Shown here in pieces: positions 1-9,706 of a stretch of 64,000 nucleotides of DNA. Origin of the DNA: Planctomycetota bacterium (GTDB lineage: Bacteria; Planctomycetota; PLA2; JAEUHO01); assembly GCA_029259775.1 (NCBI GenBank), contig JAJDEN010000008.1, positions 1-64,000 of the forward strand. The letters run 5' to 3'. A program made the position numbers and the translations under genes. The notes under the pieces were generated by a model. The model did not search any database. It saw only the letters and a program-made list of their open reading frames with translations, and was not told where the DNA came from. Numbering within the stretch: the first letter of the stretch is position 1; each line of letters begins with the position of its first letter.

Positions 1-32
1 CGCGCGAAGCCTCGTCGCCTTCTGAGGATCTC

Positions 33-2117
33 ATGTCCGAGGAACTCGTGAGCCAGCCCGGCACGCATGTCGGGGCGCAGCCCCTCCCCGTGGGGGAGCC
101 GGCCGGGTTTCGCCTCACGACGGAGTTCGTCCCGTCCGGGGACCAGGCCCAGGCCATCGCGGCGCTGGTCCGCGCCGATCGCGCCGGCGCGCGTCGGCAG
201 GTGCTGCTGGGCGTGACGGGCTCCGGGAAGACCTTCACGGTCGCCAACGTGATCGCCCAACTGGATCGCCCTGCGTTGATCCTCGCGCCCAACAAGACGC
301 TCGCTGCGCAGCTCTTCGAGGAGTTTCGCGAGCTGTTTCCCGAGAACGCCGTCGAGTACTTCGTCTCGTTCTACGACTACTACCAGCCGGAAGCGTATGT
401 GCCCGCCCGCGACCTCTACATCGAGAAGGACGCGAGCATCAACGACCGCATCGACCGCATGCGGCACAGTGCGACGAAGGCGGCGCTCATCCGCAGCGAC
501 GTCATCATCGTGGCCAGCGTCTCGTGCATCTACGGCCTGGGCTCGCCCGAGGAGTACCGCAACTTCCACGTGTGGATCGAGACGGGCGATCAACTCGACC
601 GCGACGTGTTCCTGCGCCGCCTCGCGCGCATCCGCTACCAGCGCAACGATATCGTGCCGGGCCGCTCGAGCTTCCGTGTCCGGGGAGATGTCGTCGAGGT
701 CGGCGCCGCCGACAGCGACGACCGCCTGATGCGCATCGAGTGGTTCGGCGACGAGATCGAACGCATCGAGGAGATCGACGCCTTGACGGGCGAGATCCTC
801 GGGCCGCGGCCGTCGGCCTCGTTCTTCCCCTCGAGCCACTACATGAACAGCGACGATGCGCTGGGGCGGGCCGTCGTGGCCATCGGCGACGAGCTCGAGG
901 AGCGTCTCGAGGAACTCGGACGCAAGGGCAGCCTCGTCGAGGCCGACCGTCTGCAGCGCCGCACCCGCTACGACCTCGAGCTGATGCGCGCCACGGGCTT
1001 CTGCCCCGGCATCGAGAACTACTCGCGGCATCTGGACGGCCGCCAGCCCGGCGAGGCGCCCGCGACGTTGCTCGACTACCTGCCCGAGGACTTCCTGCTC
1101 ATCATCGACGAGTCGCACGTCTCCGTACCCCAGATCCGCGGGATGCACATCGGCGACCGGCGCCGCAAGGAGAACCTCGTCAAGTACGGCTTCCGTCTGC
1201 CGTGCGCCCTGGACAACCGCCCGCTGACGTTCGACGAGTTCGAGGCGAAGGTCGCTCGCGTGATCTACGTGAGCGCCACGCCGGGGCCGTACGAGCGCGA
1301 GCACGCGCGGGACCACGTCGTCGAGCAGGTCATCCGGCCGACCGGCCTGATCGATCCTGAGGTCGAGGTGCGCCCGGCCCGCGGCCAGGTCGACGATCTG
1401 CTCGGCGAGATCCGCATTCGAGTCGAGCGCGAGGAGCGTGTGCTGGTCACGACGCTCACCAAGCGCATGGCGGAGGACCTCACCGAGCACCTGACCGAGA
1501 TCGGTGTCAAGGCGCGCTACATGCACAGCGACATCACGACGCTGCAGCGGGCCGAGATCCTCAAGGACCTGCGTCTGGGGGTCTTCGACGTACTCGTGGG
1601 CATCAACCTCCTGCGCGAGGGGCTGGACTTGCCGGAGGTGACGCTCGTTGCCGTGCTCGACGCCGACAAGGAGGGCTTCCTGCGCTCGGAGACGGCGCTC
1701 GTCCAGGTGAGCGGCCGCGCGGCGCGCAACGTCGACGGGCGTGTGATCTTCTACGCGGACGTGCACACCAACTCGATGGAGCGGGCGCTCTCCGAGATGC
1801 GGCGTCGCCGCACCATCCAGCGCGCGTTCAACGAGAAACACGGCATCACGCCGACCACGGTCGTGCGCGGCGTGCGCGACACGGTGGGAGAGGTCTACGC
1901 CGAGCGCGACTACGTCGAGCTGGCCGAAGACATCGAAGGCGCGCTCGAAGGCGACGAGCCGGTGCACGTCAAGCGCGCCCGCCTCGAGCGCGAGATGTAC
2001 GCGGCCGCGAAGGACCTGCGCTTCGAAGACGCGGCCAAGCTGCGGGACGCGCTGAGGCGCCTCGAGCGCCAGGTTCTCGTCACGGGCGACGGCAGCGAGG
2101 GCGCGTCCGAGCTCTAG
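33..2117 (+). CDS. uvrB: UvrABC excinuclease subunit B
   Basis: DNA helicase-like damage-verification subunit of nucleotide excision repair; it is loaded by UvrA and recruits UvrC. The 694-aa product has Walker A GVTGSGKT at residues 60-67, the Tyr-rich beta-hairpin block [12 protein letters not shown] at about 110-125 that probes the lesion, the family motif [11 protein letters not shown], helicase motifs through about residue 600, and a C-terminal UVR coiled-coil (about 645-680) that contacts UvrC. The first 25 residues extend beyond the usual start. Its stop overlaps the convergent glycosyltransferase by 4 bases. uvrC lies 3.4 kb downstream; uvrA is not in the window. Family assignment is certain; the exact start is less so. 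Confidence 0.98.
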   Translation: MSEELVSQPGTHVGAQPLPVGEPAGFRLTTEFVPSGDQAQAIAALVRADRAGARRQVLLGVTGSGKTFTVANVIAQLDRPALILAPNKTLAAQLFEEFRELFPENAVEYFVSFYDYYQPEAYVPARDLYIEKDASINDRIDRMRHSATKAALIRSDVIIVASVSCIYGLGSPEEYRNFHVWIETGDQLDRDVFLRRLARIRYQRNDIVPGRSSFRVRGDVVEVGAADSDDRLMRIEWFGDEIERIEEIDALTGEILGPRPSASFFPSSHYMNSDDALGRAVVAIGDELEERLEELGRKGSLVEADRLQRRTRYDLELMRATGFCPGIENYSRHLDGRQPGEAPATLLDYLPEDFLLIIDESHVSVPQIRGMHIGDRRRKENLVKYGFRLPCALDNRPLTFDEFEAKVARVIYVSATPGPYEREHARDHVVEQVIRPTGLIDPEVEVRPARGQVDDLLGEIRIRVEREERVLVTTLTKRMAEDLTEHLTEIGVKARYMHSDITTLQRAEILKDLRLGVFDVLVGINLLREGLDLPEVTLVAVLDADKEGFLRSETALVQVSGRAARNVDGRVIFYADVHTNSMERALSEMRRRRTIQRAFNEKHGITPTTVVRGVRDTVGEVYAERDYVELAEDIEGALEGDEPVHVKRARLEREMYAAAKDLRFEDAAKLRDALRRLERQVLVTGDGSEGASEL

Positions 2118-3109
2118 CCCTCCGGCGCCGTGAAGTACTTCGAACGTCGCAGCCGGCGGTGGATCTGCCTGCGCCGCCACCAGTTGTCGGCGCGGGAGGA
2201 CGGCCGGTCGAGCACGTGCTCCGGCGCGATGCCGAGCCGGCGGGCGGCTTGGTGGAGCGCGCGCACGTAGGGACGATACAGCGCCTCGACCATCCCGTCA
2301 GGAACACGCGCCCGCCAGCCGAGGATGCCGGGCTTGTAGATCCCTTCCGCGACGCGCCTGAGACCGCTGAAGTGGTAGGTCTGGATCGCGTGGCCGCCGA
2401 TCGTCAGCGATCCGTCGATAGATCGAGGCTCGTTCCTGGACCAGCTCCACGGACCCGTGTTGATGCCCGGATCCTGGATCACCCGTACGCGCTCCCCGGT
2501 CGGCGGCCAGGCGTCGAGGTACCCCTGGTTGCCCCAGCTCGCTTCGCCCGGACCCACGTGGCAGCGTGCATGGCAGTCCGTCCGCCACTGGGCGACGAGC
2601 GCGCGCCCGCGCTCGTCGTTGCGCACGCCGACCCAGCCGGCGTTGAAGCGCCCGCGGCAGCCGGGCGCGATCTCGGGATCGATCAGGGGATCGTGCGGCG
2701 TGAGCGTGGCGACGTGCCCGTCGATCTCGTTGATGCCCGGTGTCGGATCGGCGAAGCAGAAGAGATCCGCGTCGAGGTAGGTCAGCGTCGGAATCTCGGG
2801 GCGCGTCTCCAGCAGGTGCCGCAGGAAGCCGGGCCGCAGCGTGGAGATGTAGTCGCGTCTCGACCGCGAGGCCCGCAGCGCCGCCAGCTCCGTGTCACGA
2901 GCTTCGAGATCGGACAGACGCATCAGCGACAGGTGCGCGAGGTCCAGGCGCTCGAGGGCGTCATGCGCCTCGTCGTCGAGCGTGAGCACCGTCAGGTGGA
3001 AGCTCGGGCAGCGCGCCTCCAGGGACGCGTACAGCGCCAGGCCGCGGGGCAGGAAGTGCCGGTCGAAGTAGGTGCACAGCTCGTGCGGCACGTCAGGAGC
3101 CGTCGGCAT
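2114..3109 (-). CDS. GT-A-fold glycosyltransferase-like protein
   Basis: Probable nucleotide-sugar transferase of 331 aa. A DxD-type metal site is seen in [13 protein letters not shown] near residue 110, followed by [10 protein letters not shown] and a [10 protein letters not shown] segment of the kind that lines the acceptor/donor pocket in retaining GT-A enzymes. I chose the ATG at 3109 because the protein then begins [19 protein letters not shown], just before the first strand of the fold, and overlaps the transketolase C gene by 17 bases; longer starts run through that gene. It is the last gene of the minus-strand cluster with an RmlC-like epimerase and a split transketolase, so it may transfer the sugar those enzymes make. 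Donor and acceptor are unknown. Confidence 0.8.
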   Translation of the reverse strand: MPTAPDVPHELCTYFDRHFLPRGLALYASLEARCPSFHLTVLTLDDEAHDALERLDLAHLSLMRLSDLEARDTELAALRASRSRRDYISTLRPGFLRHLLETRPEIPTLTYLDADLFCFADPTPGINEIDGHVATLTPHDPLIDPEIAPGCRGRFNAGWVGVRNDERGRALVAQWRTDCHARCHVGPGEASWGNQGYLDAWPPTGERVRVIQDPGINTGPWSWSRNEPRSIDGSLTIGGHAIQTYHFSGLRRVAEGIYKPGILGWRARVPDGMVEALYRPYVRALHQAARRLGIAPEHVLDRPSSRADNWWRRRQIHRRLRRSKYFTAPEG

Positions 3110-4022
3110 GGGTGAGCTCCCGGCGCACGCGCCCGACGAGACCGTCTGCGTCGAGACCGTGGACCGCGCGCAAGTGGTCGCGGCTCCCGATGCGCCCATC
3201 GGGCAGGGCCGTGACCGCGGCGCGGACGAGCCGACAGCCCAGGCCGCCCTCGGCGATGACCTCCGCGACGAGCGAGCCCAGGCCGCCGGCCTCGACGTGC
3301 TCTTCGACCGTGAGCGCGAGCGGGGCCTCGGCGAGCAATGCGCGGAGGGCAGCGCGCGGCGCGGGGTGCACGCGCGAGACGACGGCGGTCGCCGCCTCCA
3401 CGCCGAACGACTGCAAGCGCTCGCGCGCTCGGCCTGCCGCCAACGCTACGCCGCCCAGGGTCAGGATCAGCAGGTCCCCGCCGGGCGCGAGCTGCTCGAC
3501 GCCGTGGCCGAAGCGCGCGTCCAATCCGGGCACCAGCTCGCCTTCGACCTTGCCGAGCCGGTAGTAGATCGGGCCGTCCGCTTCCCAGGTGGCGTTGAGT
3601 GCGGCGCTCGCCTGCGCGCTGTCGGCCGGGACGAGGACCTGCATCCCCGGCAGCGTACGCATGAGCGCGACATCCTCCAGCGCGTGATGGGTGTGACCCG
3701 CGGCGCCGTAGGCGAAGCCGCCGCCCACGCCGACCACGCGGACCGGCAGGCCATGCCACGCCGCGCCATTGCGGAGTACCTCGTAGGGACGTAGCGCGGC
3801 GAAGGTCGCGATCGAGTAGACGAAGGGCAGGTAGCCCGCTTCGGCGAGCCCTGTCGCCATGCCCACCATGTTCTGCTCGGCGACGCCCACGTTGACGAAC
3901 CGCTCGGGGAACCGGGACGCGAACGGCTCCAGCACCGAGAAGCCCAGGTCGCCTGTGAGCAGGAACACACGCTCGTCGCGGGCCGCGATGTCGACGAGGG
4001 TCTGGACGAACGCGTGCCTCAC
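3093..4022 (-). CDS. Transketolase C-terminal subunit (split transketolase)
   Basis: Pyrimidine-binding plus C-terminal domain half of a thiamine-diphosphate transketolase, 309 aa. It contains NVGVAEQNMVGMATGLAEAG near residues 45-63, where the Glu of AEQN is the residue that activates thiamine diphosphate, and the substrate-side block GGGFAYGAAGHTHHALED. It starts with GTG at 4022, which overlaps the stop of the N-terminal subunit as GTGA, so the two halves are translationally coupled. Split transketolases of this kind occur both in central metabolism and in polysaccharide clusters; the neighbours here favour a dedicated sugar pathway. This is not a frameshifted single gene, since each half has its own stop and start. 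Confidence 0.9.
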   Translation of the reverse strand: MRHAFVQTLVDIAARDERVFLLTGDLGFSVLEPFASRFPERFVNVGVAEQNMVGMATGLAEAGYLPFVYSIATFAALRPYEVLRNGAAWHGLPVRVVGVGGGFAYGAAGHTHHALEDVALMRTLPGMQVLVPADSAQASAALNATWEADGPIYYRLGKVEGELVPGLDARFGHGVEQLAPGGDLLILTLGGVALAAGRARERLQSFGVEAATAVVSRVHPAPRAALRALLAEAPLALTVEEHVEAGGLGSLVAEVIAEGGLGCRLVRAAVTALPDGRIGSRDHLRAVHGLDADGLVGRVRRELTHADGS

Positions 4023-4792
4023 ACCGAGGCCCCGATCTCGGTCATCGCCTGGGCGTATTGCGCTTCGTCCATGGGCAGGTAGTGCCACGCCACCTGGCGC
4101 TCCATGAAGGAGACGCCCTTCCCCGCGATCGTGTCGGCCAGGAGAACACGCGGGCGGGCTTCGTTCGTGGCCGCGAGCGCGAGCTCGAGCGCGGCCTCGT
4201 CGTGCCCGTCGACGCGCTCCGCCTGCCAGCCGAACGCGCGCCAGCGATCTTCGAGCGGCTGCAGGTCGAGCACCTCCGCAGCCGGCGCCAGGGCCTGCTG
4301 CCGGTTGTCGTCGACGATGGCCGTGAGGTTGCCCAGCCGATGGTGGGCCGCGAACATGGCCGCCTCCCAGACCGCGCCTTCGTTGAGCTCGGCGTCACTG
4401 AGCAGCACGAACACGCGGCGCGAGGACGCTTGCCGCAGGGCGGCCAGGGCCGCTCCCGCGCCGAGAGACAGCCCGTAGCCCAGCGACCCGGTCGAGAAGT
4501 CGATGCCTTCGACGCGATGATCCGGGTGCACGCCGAGCAGCGAGCCGTCCTGCAGGAACGTGTCGAGCTCGGCCTCCGTGAGACGGCCCTGCAGGTGCAG
4601 CGCGGCGTAGAGCGCGAGCGCCGCATGCCCTTTCGAGAGCACGAAGCGGTCGCGGTCCGCGTCCCGGCCCCGGAGGACCGAGCGGAACAGCGTCGCCAGG
4701 ATGTCGGCGACGGAGAGGCAGGAGCCGATGTGGCCAACCTGCGCGCGGCGGGACTGCTCGAGCACGATGCGCCGGATGTCGGTGCCTCTCAC
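4019..4792 (-). CDS. Transketolase N-terminal subunit (split transketolase)
   Basis: Diphosphate-binding half of transketolase, 257 aa, partner of the adjacent C-terminal half. It has VGHIGSCLSVADIL, SKGHAALALYAALHL near residue 50 and the thiamine-diphosphate motif at about 130 in the form LLSDAELNEG with VDDNR downstream. The usual GDG is replaced by SDA, a variant I associate with split transketolases in polysaccharide clusters. The start is taken as GTG at 4792, which forms a GTGA overlap with the RmlC-like gene, rather than the ATG at 4843 that would sit 55 bases inside it. The window also carries a transaldolase at 7.3-8.0 kb. Confidence 0.88.
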   Translation of the reverse strand: MRGTDIRRIVLEQSRRAQVGHIGSCLSVADILATLFRSVLRGRDADRDRFVLSKGHAALALYAALHLQGRLTEAELDTFLQDGSLLGVHPDHRVEGIDFSTGSLGYGLSLGAGAALAALRQASSRRVFVLLSDAELNEGAVWEAAMFAAHHRLGNLTAIVDDNRQQALAPAAEVLDLQPLEDRWRAFGWQAERVDGHDEAALELALAATNEARPRVLLADTIAGKGVSFMERQVAWHYLPMDEAQYAQAMTEIGASV

Positions 4793-5364
4793 GACGCGCT
4801 CCAGGCCGGCACGGCGCCCTGGGCGTCCCCGAGGCTGGGCCATGCGGCATCGCGCTCAGAGAGGGTGGCCGATGCCATCGGCCACGGGATCTCGAGTGCC
4901 GGATCCTGCCAGTGGCATCCCAGCTCATGGCTGGGATCGTGCTCCGCCGTGACGCCGACGAGCAGCACCGATGGCTCATGGGTGTAGATGCCGTGCGCGA
5001 TGCCCGGGGGAGCGACGATGGCGTGCGGCCTCGCGCCGGTCACCTCGAGCACGGCGACGACGCCCTCGGTGGGGGAGCCCGGCCGCACGTCGCGGTACCC
5101 GATGGTCGTCCGGCCCGACAGCAGGACGTAGTACTCCTGGTAGCCGAGGTGGATGTGCATGCCGCGCATCACGCCCGCGTTCGAGGTGACGTGATTCCAC
5201 TGTGCCGCACGGTGCCCGGTCGCCCAACTGGCGCGGAAGATCTCGGTGAGGCTACCGCGGTCGTGGGTGTGGGCCGTGAGGGGCAGCACGCGCAGGCCCT
5301 CGGGGAGGCCGCCGTGGACCAGGATCGGCTTCGTCTCGCTCGCGGAAGCTTGCCGCACGCCCAT
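4789..5364 (-). CDS. RmlC-like dTDP-sugar 3,5-epimerase family protein
   Basis: Cupin-fold sugar epimerase/isomerase of 191 aa. Family features include RGSLTEIFRASW, the strand VMRGMHIHLGYQEYYVLLSG carrying the His expected at the active site, GYRDVRPGSP, and PPGIAHGIYT near the C-terminus. The closest described activity is dTDP-4-keto-6-deoxyglucose 3,5-epimerase, but WxcM-type ketoisomerases share the scaffold, so the exact reaction is open. The ATG at 5364 is preferred because more upstream starts would run into divergent uvrC, leaving a 118-bp intergenic region. It heads a four-gene minus-strand operon with stop/start overlaps. Confidence 0.82.
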   Translation of the reverse strand: MGVRQASASETKPILVHGGLPEGLRVLPLTAHTHDRGSLTEIFRASWATGHRAAQWNHVTSNAGVMRGMHIHLGYQEYYVLLSGRTTIGYRDVRPGSPTEGVVAVLEVTGARPHAIVAPPGIAHGIYTHEPSVLLVGVTAEHDPSHELGCHWQDPALEIPWPMASATLSERDAAWPSLGDAQGAVPAWSAS

Positions 5365-5482
5365 CTCCCTGGTGGCGGCCCCGCGCGGCGTCTCCTCCTC
5401 GGAGCCCGCGACCTCGCCTCCTCGGGCCGATATACCACGCGATGCACGTCCGTCGCGCCGGCCCCGCGTATCTTCGGCTGCC

Positions 5483-7309
5483 ATGCCCCCCGACGACCGC
5501 ACCGACACCCTGCCCGCGCGTGCCCAGCGCGTCCCGACAGGGCCCGGGATCTACCGCTGGTTCGATGCGGACGGGCGTGTGCTCTACGTGGGCAAGGCTG
5601 CGAACCTGCGCAGCCGGGTGCGCAGCTACCTGAGCAAGCGCGGCGATGGCCGTCCGCTCGTGCAGCTGCTCATGCGACGCGCCGTGGACATCGACACGAT
5701 CAGCACAAACACGCCCGAGGAGGCGCTGCTGCTCGAGAACACGCTGATCAAGCAGGAGAAGCCGCCCTACAACCTGCGGCTGAAGGACGACAAGTCCTAC
5801 TTGCTGGTGCGCGTGGACAAGACGCACGCCTACCCGCGCATGCGACTCGTCCGGCGCGTCAAGAAGGATGGCGCTCTCTATCTCGGCCCGTTCGCGAGCG
5901 CCAAGGGGCTGCGGCGCACCGTGCGCTTCCTGCGGACGCTCTACCCGCTGCGGACCTGCTCCGACCGCGAGCTGGCCGAGCGCACGAAACCGTGCCTCTA
6001 CCACCAGATCGGCCGCTGCTGCGCGCCGTGCGTGGATCTCGTCACACCCGAGGCCTATCGCCAGATGCTGGAAGGGGCGCTCGCGATGCTGCGCGGCCGG
6101 GACGACGGCATGCTGAAGCAGCTCGATCGCGACATGCAAGCCGCCAGCGCCGACCGCGAGTACGAGATGGCGGCGATCCTCCGCGACCGCCTCCAGGCGC
6201 TCGAGGGGGCGCTGGCCCAGCAGGAGGCCGTCAGCCCCGACGGCAAGGATCGCGACGTGCTCGCCGTCGCCGCGGCCGGCGGCGTTGCGATGCTCGCGGT
6301 GGTCTACGTGCGGGACGGTCACATCGTGGCGACGCGCGCGTGGCCGCAGCGCACCGCGCTCGGGCGCGCGGACGTCGTGCACGCCTTCTTGTCGCAGTTC
6401 TACCTACGGGGCAAGGTCGTCCCGCCGGAGGTGCTCGTCGAGGAGCTGCCGCCGGATGTCGAGGGGATCCAGGATCTCCTGTCCGCGCTGCGCGAGACGA
6501 AGGTGACCGTGCGCGTGCCCCAGCGCGGATCTTCACGCGAGCTGATCGCCATGGCGCGTACCAACGCCGAGGTGGCCTTGAGCGAGCACTCGGTCCACGC
6601 GCGCCGCGCGCAGGAGGCGCTCCGGCAGGTGGCCGAGCATGTGGGGCTCGACGCACCGCCCGATCGCATCGAGGGCTTCGACCTCTCGCATCTGGCGGGC
6701 ACGGATCCCGTGGCGGGCATGAGCGTGCTCATCGGCGGCGTGGCCGACACGTCCTCCTACCGCCACTTCGCCGTGAAGGCGGCGGCCGGCGGCGACGACT
6801 ACGGCGGCATGGCGGAGGTGATCGGACGGCGCTTCCAGGCCGGCTTGAAGCTGGGGGACCTGCCGGATCTCGTGCTCATCGACGGTGGCCGCGGCCAGCT
6901 CGAAGCCGCGCGGCAGGCGCTGCGGGAGCGTGGCTTGCCGGAGCTGCCGATGGTGGGGCTTGCCAAGGCGCGTGTGCAACACGGCGTGCGCAGCGAAGAG
7001 CGACTCATCCTCCCGGACCGCCCCGCTGCGCTGATCCTGCCCGAGGACGATCCGGCGCTGCGCATCCTCGTGAAGGCGCGCGACGAGGCGCATCGCTTCG
7101 CGGGTCGCTACCAGCGCAAGCGCCGCGCCGTCTCCTTCGGCGATGGGGCGCTCGATGGCATTCCTGGGGTCGGGCCGGCTCGCAAGCGCCGTCTGCTCAA
7201 GGCCTTCGGCTCCGTGTCGGGGCTCAAGGAGGCGGCCTTCGAGGACCTCGCTGCCGTGCCCGGTATCGGCGAGCCCTTGGCGCGGCTCATTCGCGAGCGG
7301 ATCGGCTAG
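5483..7309 (+). CDS. uvrC: UvrABC excinuclease subunit C
   Basis: Dual-incision nuclease of nucleotide excision repair, 608 aa. Domains in order: GIY-YIG nuclease ([20 protein letters not shown] at about 16-35; 3' incision), a Cys-containing linker ([13 protein letters not shown]), a UVR coiled-coil (about 205-245) that pairs with UvrB, an RNase H-like nuclease ([20 protein letters not shown] and [13 protein letters not shown]; 5' incision), and tandem helix-hairpin-helix motifs ([15 protein letters not shown]). The start is the ATG at 5483 just before the GIY domain; the open frame continues upstream into the divergent epimerase gene but without coding sense. Its stop overlaps the convergent transaldolase by 4 bases. 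Confidence 0.97.
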   Translation: MPPDDRTDTLPARAQRVPTGPGIYRWFDADGRVLYVGKAANLRSRVRSYLSKRGDGRPLVQLLMRRAVDIDTISTNTPEEALLLENTLIKQEKPPYNLRLKDDKSYLLVRVDKTHAYPRMRLVRRVKKDGALYLGPFASAKGLRRTVRFLRTLYPLRTCSDRELAERTKPCLYHQIGRCCAPCVDLVTPEAYRQMLEGALAMLRGRDDGMLKQLDRDMQAASADREYEMAAILRDRLQALEGALAQQEAVSPDGKDRDVLAVAAAGGVAMLAVVYVRDGHIVATRAWPQRTALGRADVVHAFLSQFYLRGKVVPPEVLVEELPPDVEGIQDLLSALRETKVTVRVPQRGSSRELIAMARTNAEVALSEHSVHARRAQEALRQVAEHVGLDAPPDRIEGFDLSHLAGTDPVAGMSVLIGGVADTSSYRHFAVKAAAGGDDYGGMAEVIGRRFQAGLKLGDLPDLVLIDGGRGQLEAARQALRERGLPELPMVGLAKARVQHGVRSEERLILPDRPAALILPEDDPALRILVKARDEAHRFAGRYQRKRRAVSFGDGALDGIPGVGPARKRRLLKAFGSVSGLKEAAFEDLAAVPGIGEPLARLIRERIG

Positions 7310-7965
7310 CTGTCGGCGGCCGTGCGCGCGTTCTTCCAGTCCGCGAGGAAGGCGGCCAGGCCGCTGTCGGTCAGGTCGTGCCGAACCATCTCGTCGAGGA
7401 TCGCGGGCGGGATCGTCGCGACATGGGCGCCCGCGAGCGCTGCCTCGCGCACGTGCTCGCCGGTGCGCACACTGGCGACCAGCACCTGCGTACCGAACGC
7501 CGGGTAGTTGCGGTAGGCGCGGACGATGTCCTCGATGAGCGCCATGCCGCGTTCGCCCTGGTCGTCGAGGCGTCCGATGAACGGGCTCACGTACGTCGCG
7601 CCTGCCTTCGCGGCGAGCAGCGCCTGGTTCGCCGAGAAGCAGAGGGTGACGTTCGTTTTCACGCCGCGACGCGTGAGCTCCTTCGTGGCCTTGAGGCCTT
7701 CGGGGATCAGCGGGACCTTGATGATGACGTTGGGGTGGAGGGCCGCGAGCGGCTCGGCTTGGGCGAGCATGCCGTCGGCGTCGAGCGCCGTGACCTCCGC
7801 GGAGACGGGGCCGTCCACGATTCCGCAGATCTCGGCGATGACGTCCTCGAAGATGCGCCCGGACTTGGCAATGAGGCTCGGGTTGGTCGTGACGCCGTCG
7901 ATCACGCCCCAGGCGGCGTAGGTCCGGATGTCCTCGACGTCGGCGGTATCCAAGAAGATCTGCAT
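7306..7965 (-). CDS. tal: Transaldolase / fructose-6-phosphate aldolase family
   Basis: Class I Schiff-base aldolase of the short TalC/Fsa type, 219 aa, the standard length. Begins [14 protein letters not shown] and has [25 protein letters not shown] (the Lys is the Schiff-base residue), [11 protein letters not shown] and [13 protein letters not shown]. It would transfer dihydroxyacetone units between sugar phosphates in the non-oxidative pentose phosphate pathway, or cleave fructose 6-phosphate; sequence alone does not separate the two. It may complement the split transketolase 2.5 kb away. Convergent with uvrC, sharing 4 bases at the stop codons. Confidence 0.94.
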   Translation of the reverse strand: MQIFLDTADVEDIRTYAAWGVIDGVTTNPSLIAKSGRIFEDVIAEICGIVDGPVSAEVTALDADGMLAQAEPLAALHPNVIIKVPLIPEGLKATKELTRRGVKTNVTLCFSANQALLAAKAGATYVSPFIGRLDDQGERGMALIEDIVRAYRNYPAFGTQVLVASVRTGEHVREAALAGAHVATIPPAILDEMVRHDLTDSGLAAFLADWKNARTAADS

Positions 7966-7985
7966 GGGGGGAGCGTAGCAGCGGG

Positions 7986-8110
7986 TTGCCTCACGCCACG
8001 GCCCAAGGCCGACCGCAGGCGGGTGTGGGCGGCCAACCGCGCCTGCTCCGCCGTCGCTCAGGCCGCCCCTACGCGGGTGCTGACGCCGGCCGAGCGCGGC
8101 GCGCGACCGG
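7986..8110 (-). repeat. Dispersed palindromic intergenic repeat, copy A
   Basis: Between the transaldolase and xer genes. The sequence around 7991-8046 (TCACGCCACGGCCCAAGG and following) and 8064-8096 (GCCCCTACGCGGGTGCTG) recurs at 49798-49852 and 49981-50014. Read on the minus strand it contains GTAGGGGCGGCC followed by GGCCGCCCAC, an inverted pair also seen at 11276-11305 and 23566-23600. No coding sense. Confidence 0.6.
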
Positions 8111-8127
8111 GGCGCACCGCTCGGTAC

Positions 8128-9051
8128 CTACCCGCGCGGGTGGAACTTGCGGTGCACCCTCTTCAGTCGCTCGCGGTCCACGTGGGTGTAGACCTGCGTC
8201 GTCTGGACCGAGGCGTGCCCCAAGAGCTCCTGGACGACGCGCAGATCCGCGCCGCCCTCCAGCAGGTGCGTTGCGAAGGAGTGCCGAAGCGTGTGCGGCG
8301 ACACGTCGAGCACGAGGCCCGCCTTCGCGGCCCGCTCGCGCAACATGCGGAACACGCGAACGCGCTCGAGCGCACGACCGGATCGTGAGAGGAAGAGCTG
8401 CTCGCTGCCGAGCTTGTCGAGCTTCGGCCTGGCGTCCTCGAGCCACGTGGTCAGCGTCTCGGCCGCGCCTTCACCGACGGGGACCCAGCGTTCCTTGCGC
8501 CCCTTGCCGATGCAGCGCATGACGCGTTCCTCGAGCCGGAGATCGCCGAGGCGCCAGTCGCACGCCTCCTGCACGCGGGCGCCCGTGGCATACATCGTCT
8601 CGAGCAGCGCGCGGTCGCGGAGGTCGGTCGGTCGCACGCCGCCGATCGAGTCGAGCAGGTGATCGATCTGCGCGCGCGAGAGCGACTTGGGGAGGCGTTC
8701 CCACGTGCGGCCTTGCGGGATGCCGACGGTGGGATCGTGGTCCATCGCGCCGAGCGTGCCTGCGAAGCGGGCGAAGCCACGCACGGCGGCGAGGCGACGC
8801 GCGATGGAAGACCCTGCCCGGCCCGCGCCGCGCTCCGCCCGCAGCCAGCCGAGCAGGGCTGCGCCGGTAAGGACGCTCAGCGCTCCGTCCGTGTGCCAGT
8901 CCTCGGCCCGGAGTCCGCAGACGTCGAGCACGGCGCGTAGGTCGCCCTCGTACGCGCTGAGCGTGTGCGGGGACGCACCGCGCTCCACCTGCAAGTGGTC
9001 CAGCCACGCTTGCAGCACGCCGTCGGGGTCGCGGGGGGCACTCGGTCGCAC
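8128..9051 (-). CDS. xerD: Xer-family tyrosine recombinase
   Basis: Site-specific recombinase of 307 aa, expected to resolve chromosome dimers at dif. SAM-like N-terminal core-binding domain ([25 protein letters not shown] split over residues 14-40), then the catalytic domain with Arg in [12 protein letters not shown], Lys in [23 protein letters not shown] (His/Arg), GHASV (His) and nucleophile Tyr in TQVYTHV. All six catalytic residues are present. The tail [14 protein letters not shown] is more XerD- than XerC-like, hence the symbol with reserve. The GTG at 9051 gives the family's normal length; a longer open frame has no homology. No prophage or island genes flank it, so a housekeeping role is favoured over an integrase. 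Confidence 0.92.
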   Translation of the reverse strand: MRPSAPRDPDGVLQAWLDHLQVERGASPHTLSAYEGDLRAVLDVCGLRAEDWHTDGALSVLTGAALLGWLRAERGAGRAGSSIARRLAAVRGFARFAGTLGAMDHDPTVGIPQGRTWERLPKSLSRAQIDHLLDSIGGVRPTDLRDRALLETMYATGARVQEACDWRLGDLRLEERVMRCIGKGRKERWVPVGEGAAETLTTWLEDARPKLDKLGSEQLFLSRSGRALERVRVFRMLRERAAKAGLVLDVSPHTLRHSFATHLLEGGADLRVVQELLGHASVQTTQVYTHVDRERLKRVHRKFHPRG

Positions 9052-9217
9052 GTCGCCATGATGCCCGGGGCCGCCCGCAGCGCCCGAGCCGACCGCGCGG
9101 CCTGAACAGAACGCCCACGCGGGCACGCTTCGCCTCCGCGCTCGTTGACCGGCCCGAATTGCAGGGGTATCCTCCCGCGCCGCGCATGCAGGACGCGCGA
9201 GCGTGCAGGAACGCCAG

Positions 9218-9706
9218 ATGAGCCCCCCGAACGCGAACACCCCGGACGAGACCAGCGACGCCACGCCGCCCAAGGCCTCGCGTCGCGGTTTCCCGCGCGG
9301 CGGCCCGAACGCGGAGGAGCTCCGTTCCCTGCGCGCGCAGCTGCTGGACATGCGCGCGAAGATCCTGCGCAGCTCGGCCGACCTCGCCGAGGAGGCGCTC
9401 AAGAGCTCGGGGCAGGACTACTCCATCGACCACATGGCCGATCACGGATCGGACAACGCCGAGCAGGCGGTCTCGCTCTCGCTCCTCGAGGGGGAGTCCG
9501 AGATCGTGACGGCGATCGAGGTTGCCATTCGCAAGATCGACGGCAACGAGCAACCGCCCTTCGGCATCTGCGGTGCGTGTGCCGAGGACGAGGCGTGGGA
9601 CGAGGAGACGACCGCGCCGTGGATTCCCACGGCCCGCCTCCGCGTCGTCCCGTACGCGACCCTCTGCGTCGCGCACCAAGAAGAACAGGAAGGGGAGTTG
9701 TCGTGA
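9218..9706 (+). CDS. TraR/DksA-family zinc-finger protein (variant finger)
   Basis: 162-aa relative of DksA, the RNA polymerase secondary-channel binder that works with ppGpp. After a low-complexity N-terminus come the coiled-coil part ([21 protein letters not shown]), an acidic [14 protein letters not shown] tip and the zinc-finger region. The first pair is normal (CGAC) but the second reads LCVAHQ, Cys-x2-His instead of Cys-x2-Cys, and the loop between them is longer than usual. The start at ATG 9218 is supported by AGGA seven bases upstream; a GTG at 9203 is the alternative. The 3' end overlaps lspA by 4 bases. Whether it binds RNA polymerase is unknown. Confidence 0.82.
   Translation: MSPPNANTPDETSDATPPKASRRGFPRGGPNAEELRSLRAQLLDMRAKILRSSADLAEEALKSSGQDYSIDHMADHGSDNAEQAVSLSLLEGESEIVTAIEVAIRKIDGNEQPPFGICGACAEDEAWDEETTAPWIPTARLRVVPYATLCVAHQEEQEGELS
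9691..9697 (+). promoter_or_regulatory. Ribosome binding site for lspA
   Basis: AGGGGAG, five bases before the GTG at 9703. It decides the start of lspA in favour of the GTG inside the preceding stop codon rather than the ATG 15 bases further on. Confidence 0.65.

Noticed and set aside
3093..4792. Transketolase gene broken by a frameshift
   Set aside because: The two halves have their own stop and start in a GTGA overlap, the normal form of split transketolases.
4912..8388. 1158-aa plus-strand open frame over the epimerase, uvrC, transaldolase and xer genes
   Set aside because: Crosses genes on both strands in a different frame and is Arg/Ala-rich; the well-matched proteins in the other frames are real.
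8128..9051. Phage or island integrase
   Set aside because: Length, tail and lack of neighbouring mobile genes fit a housekeeping Xer recombinase.
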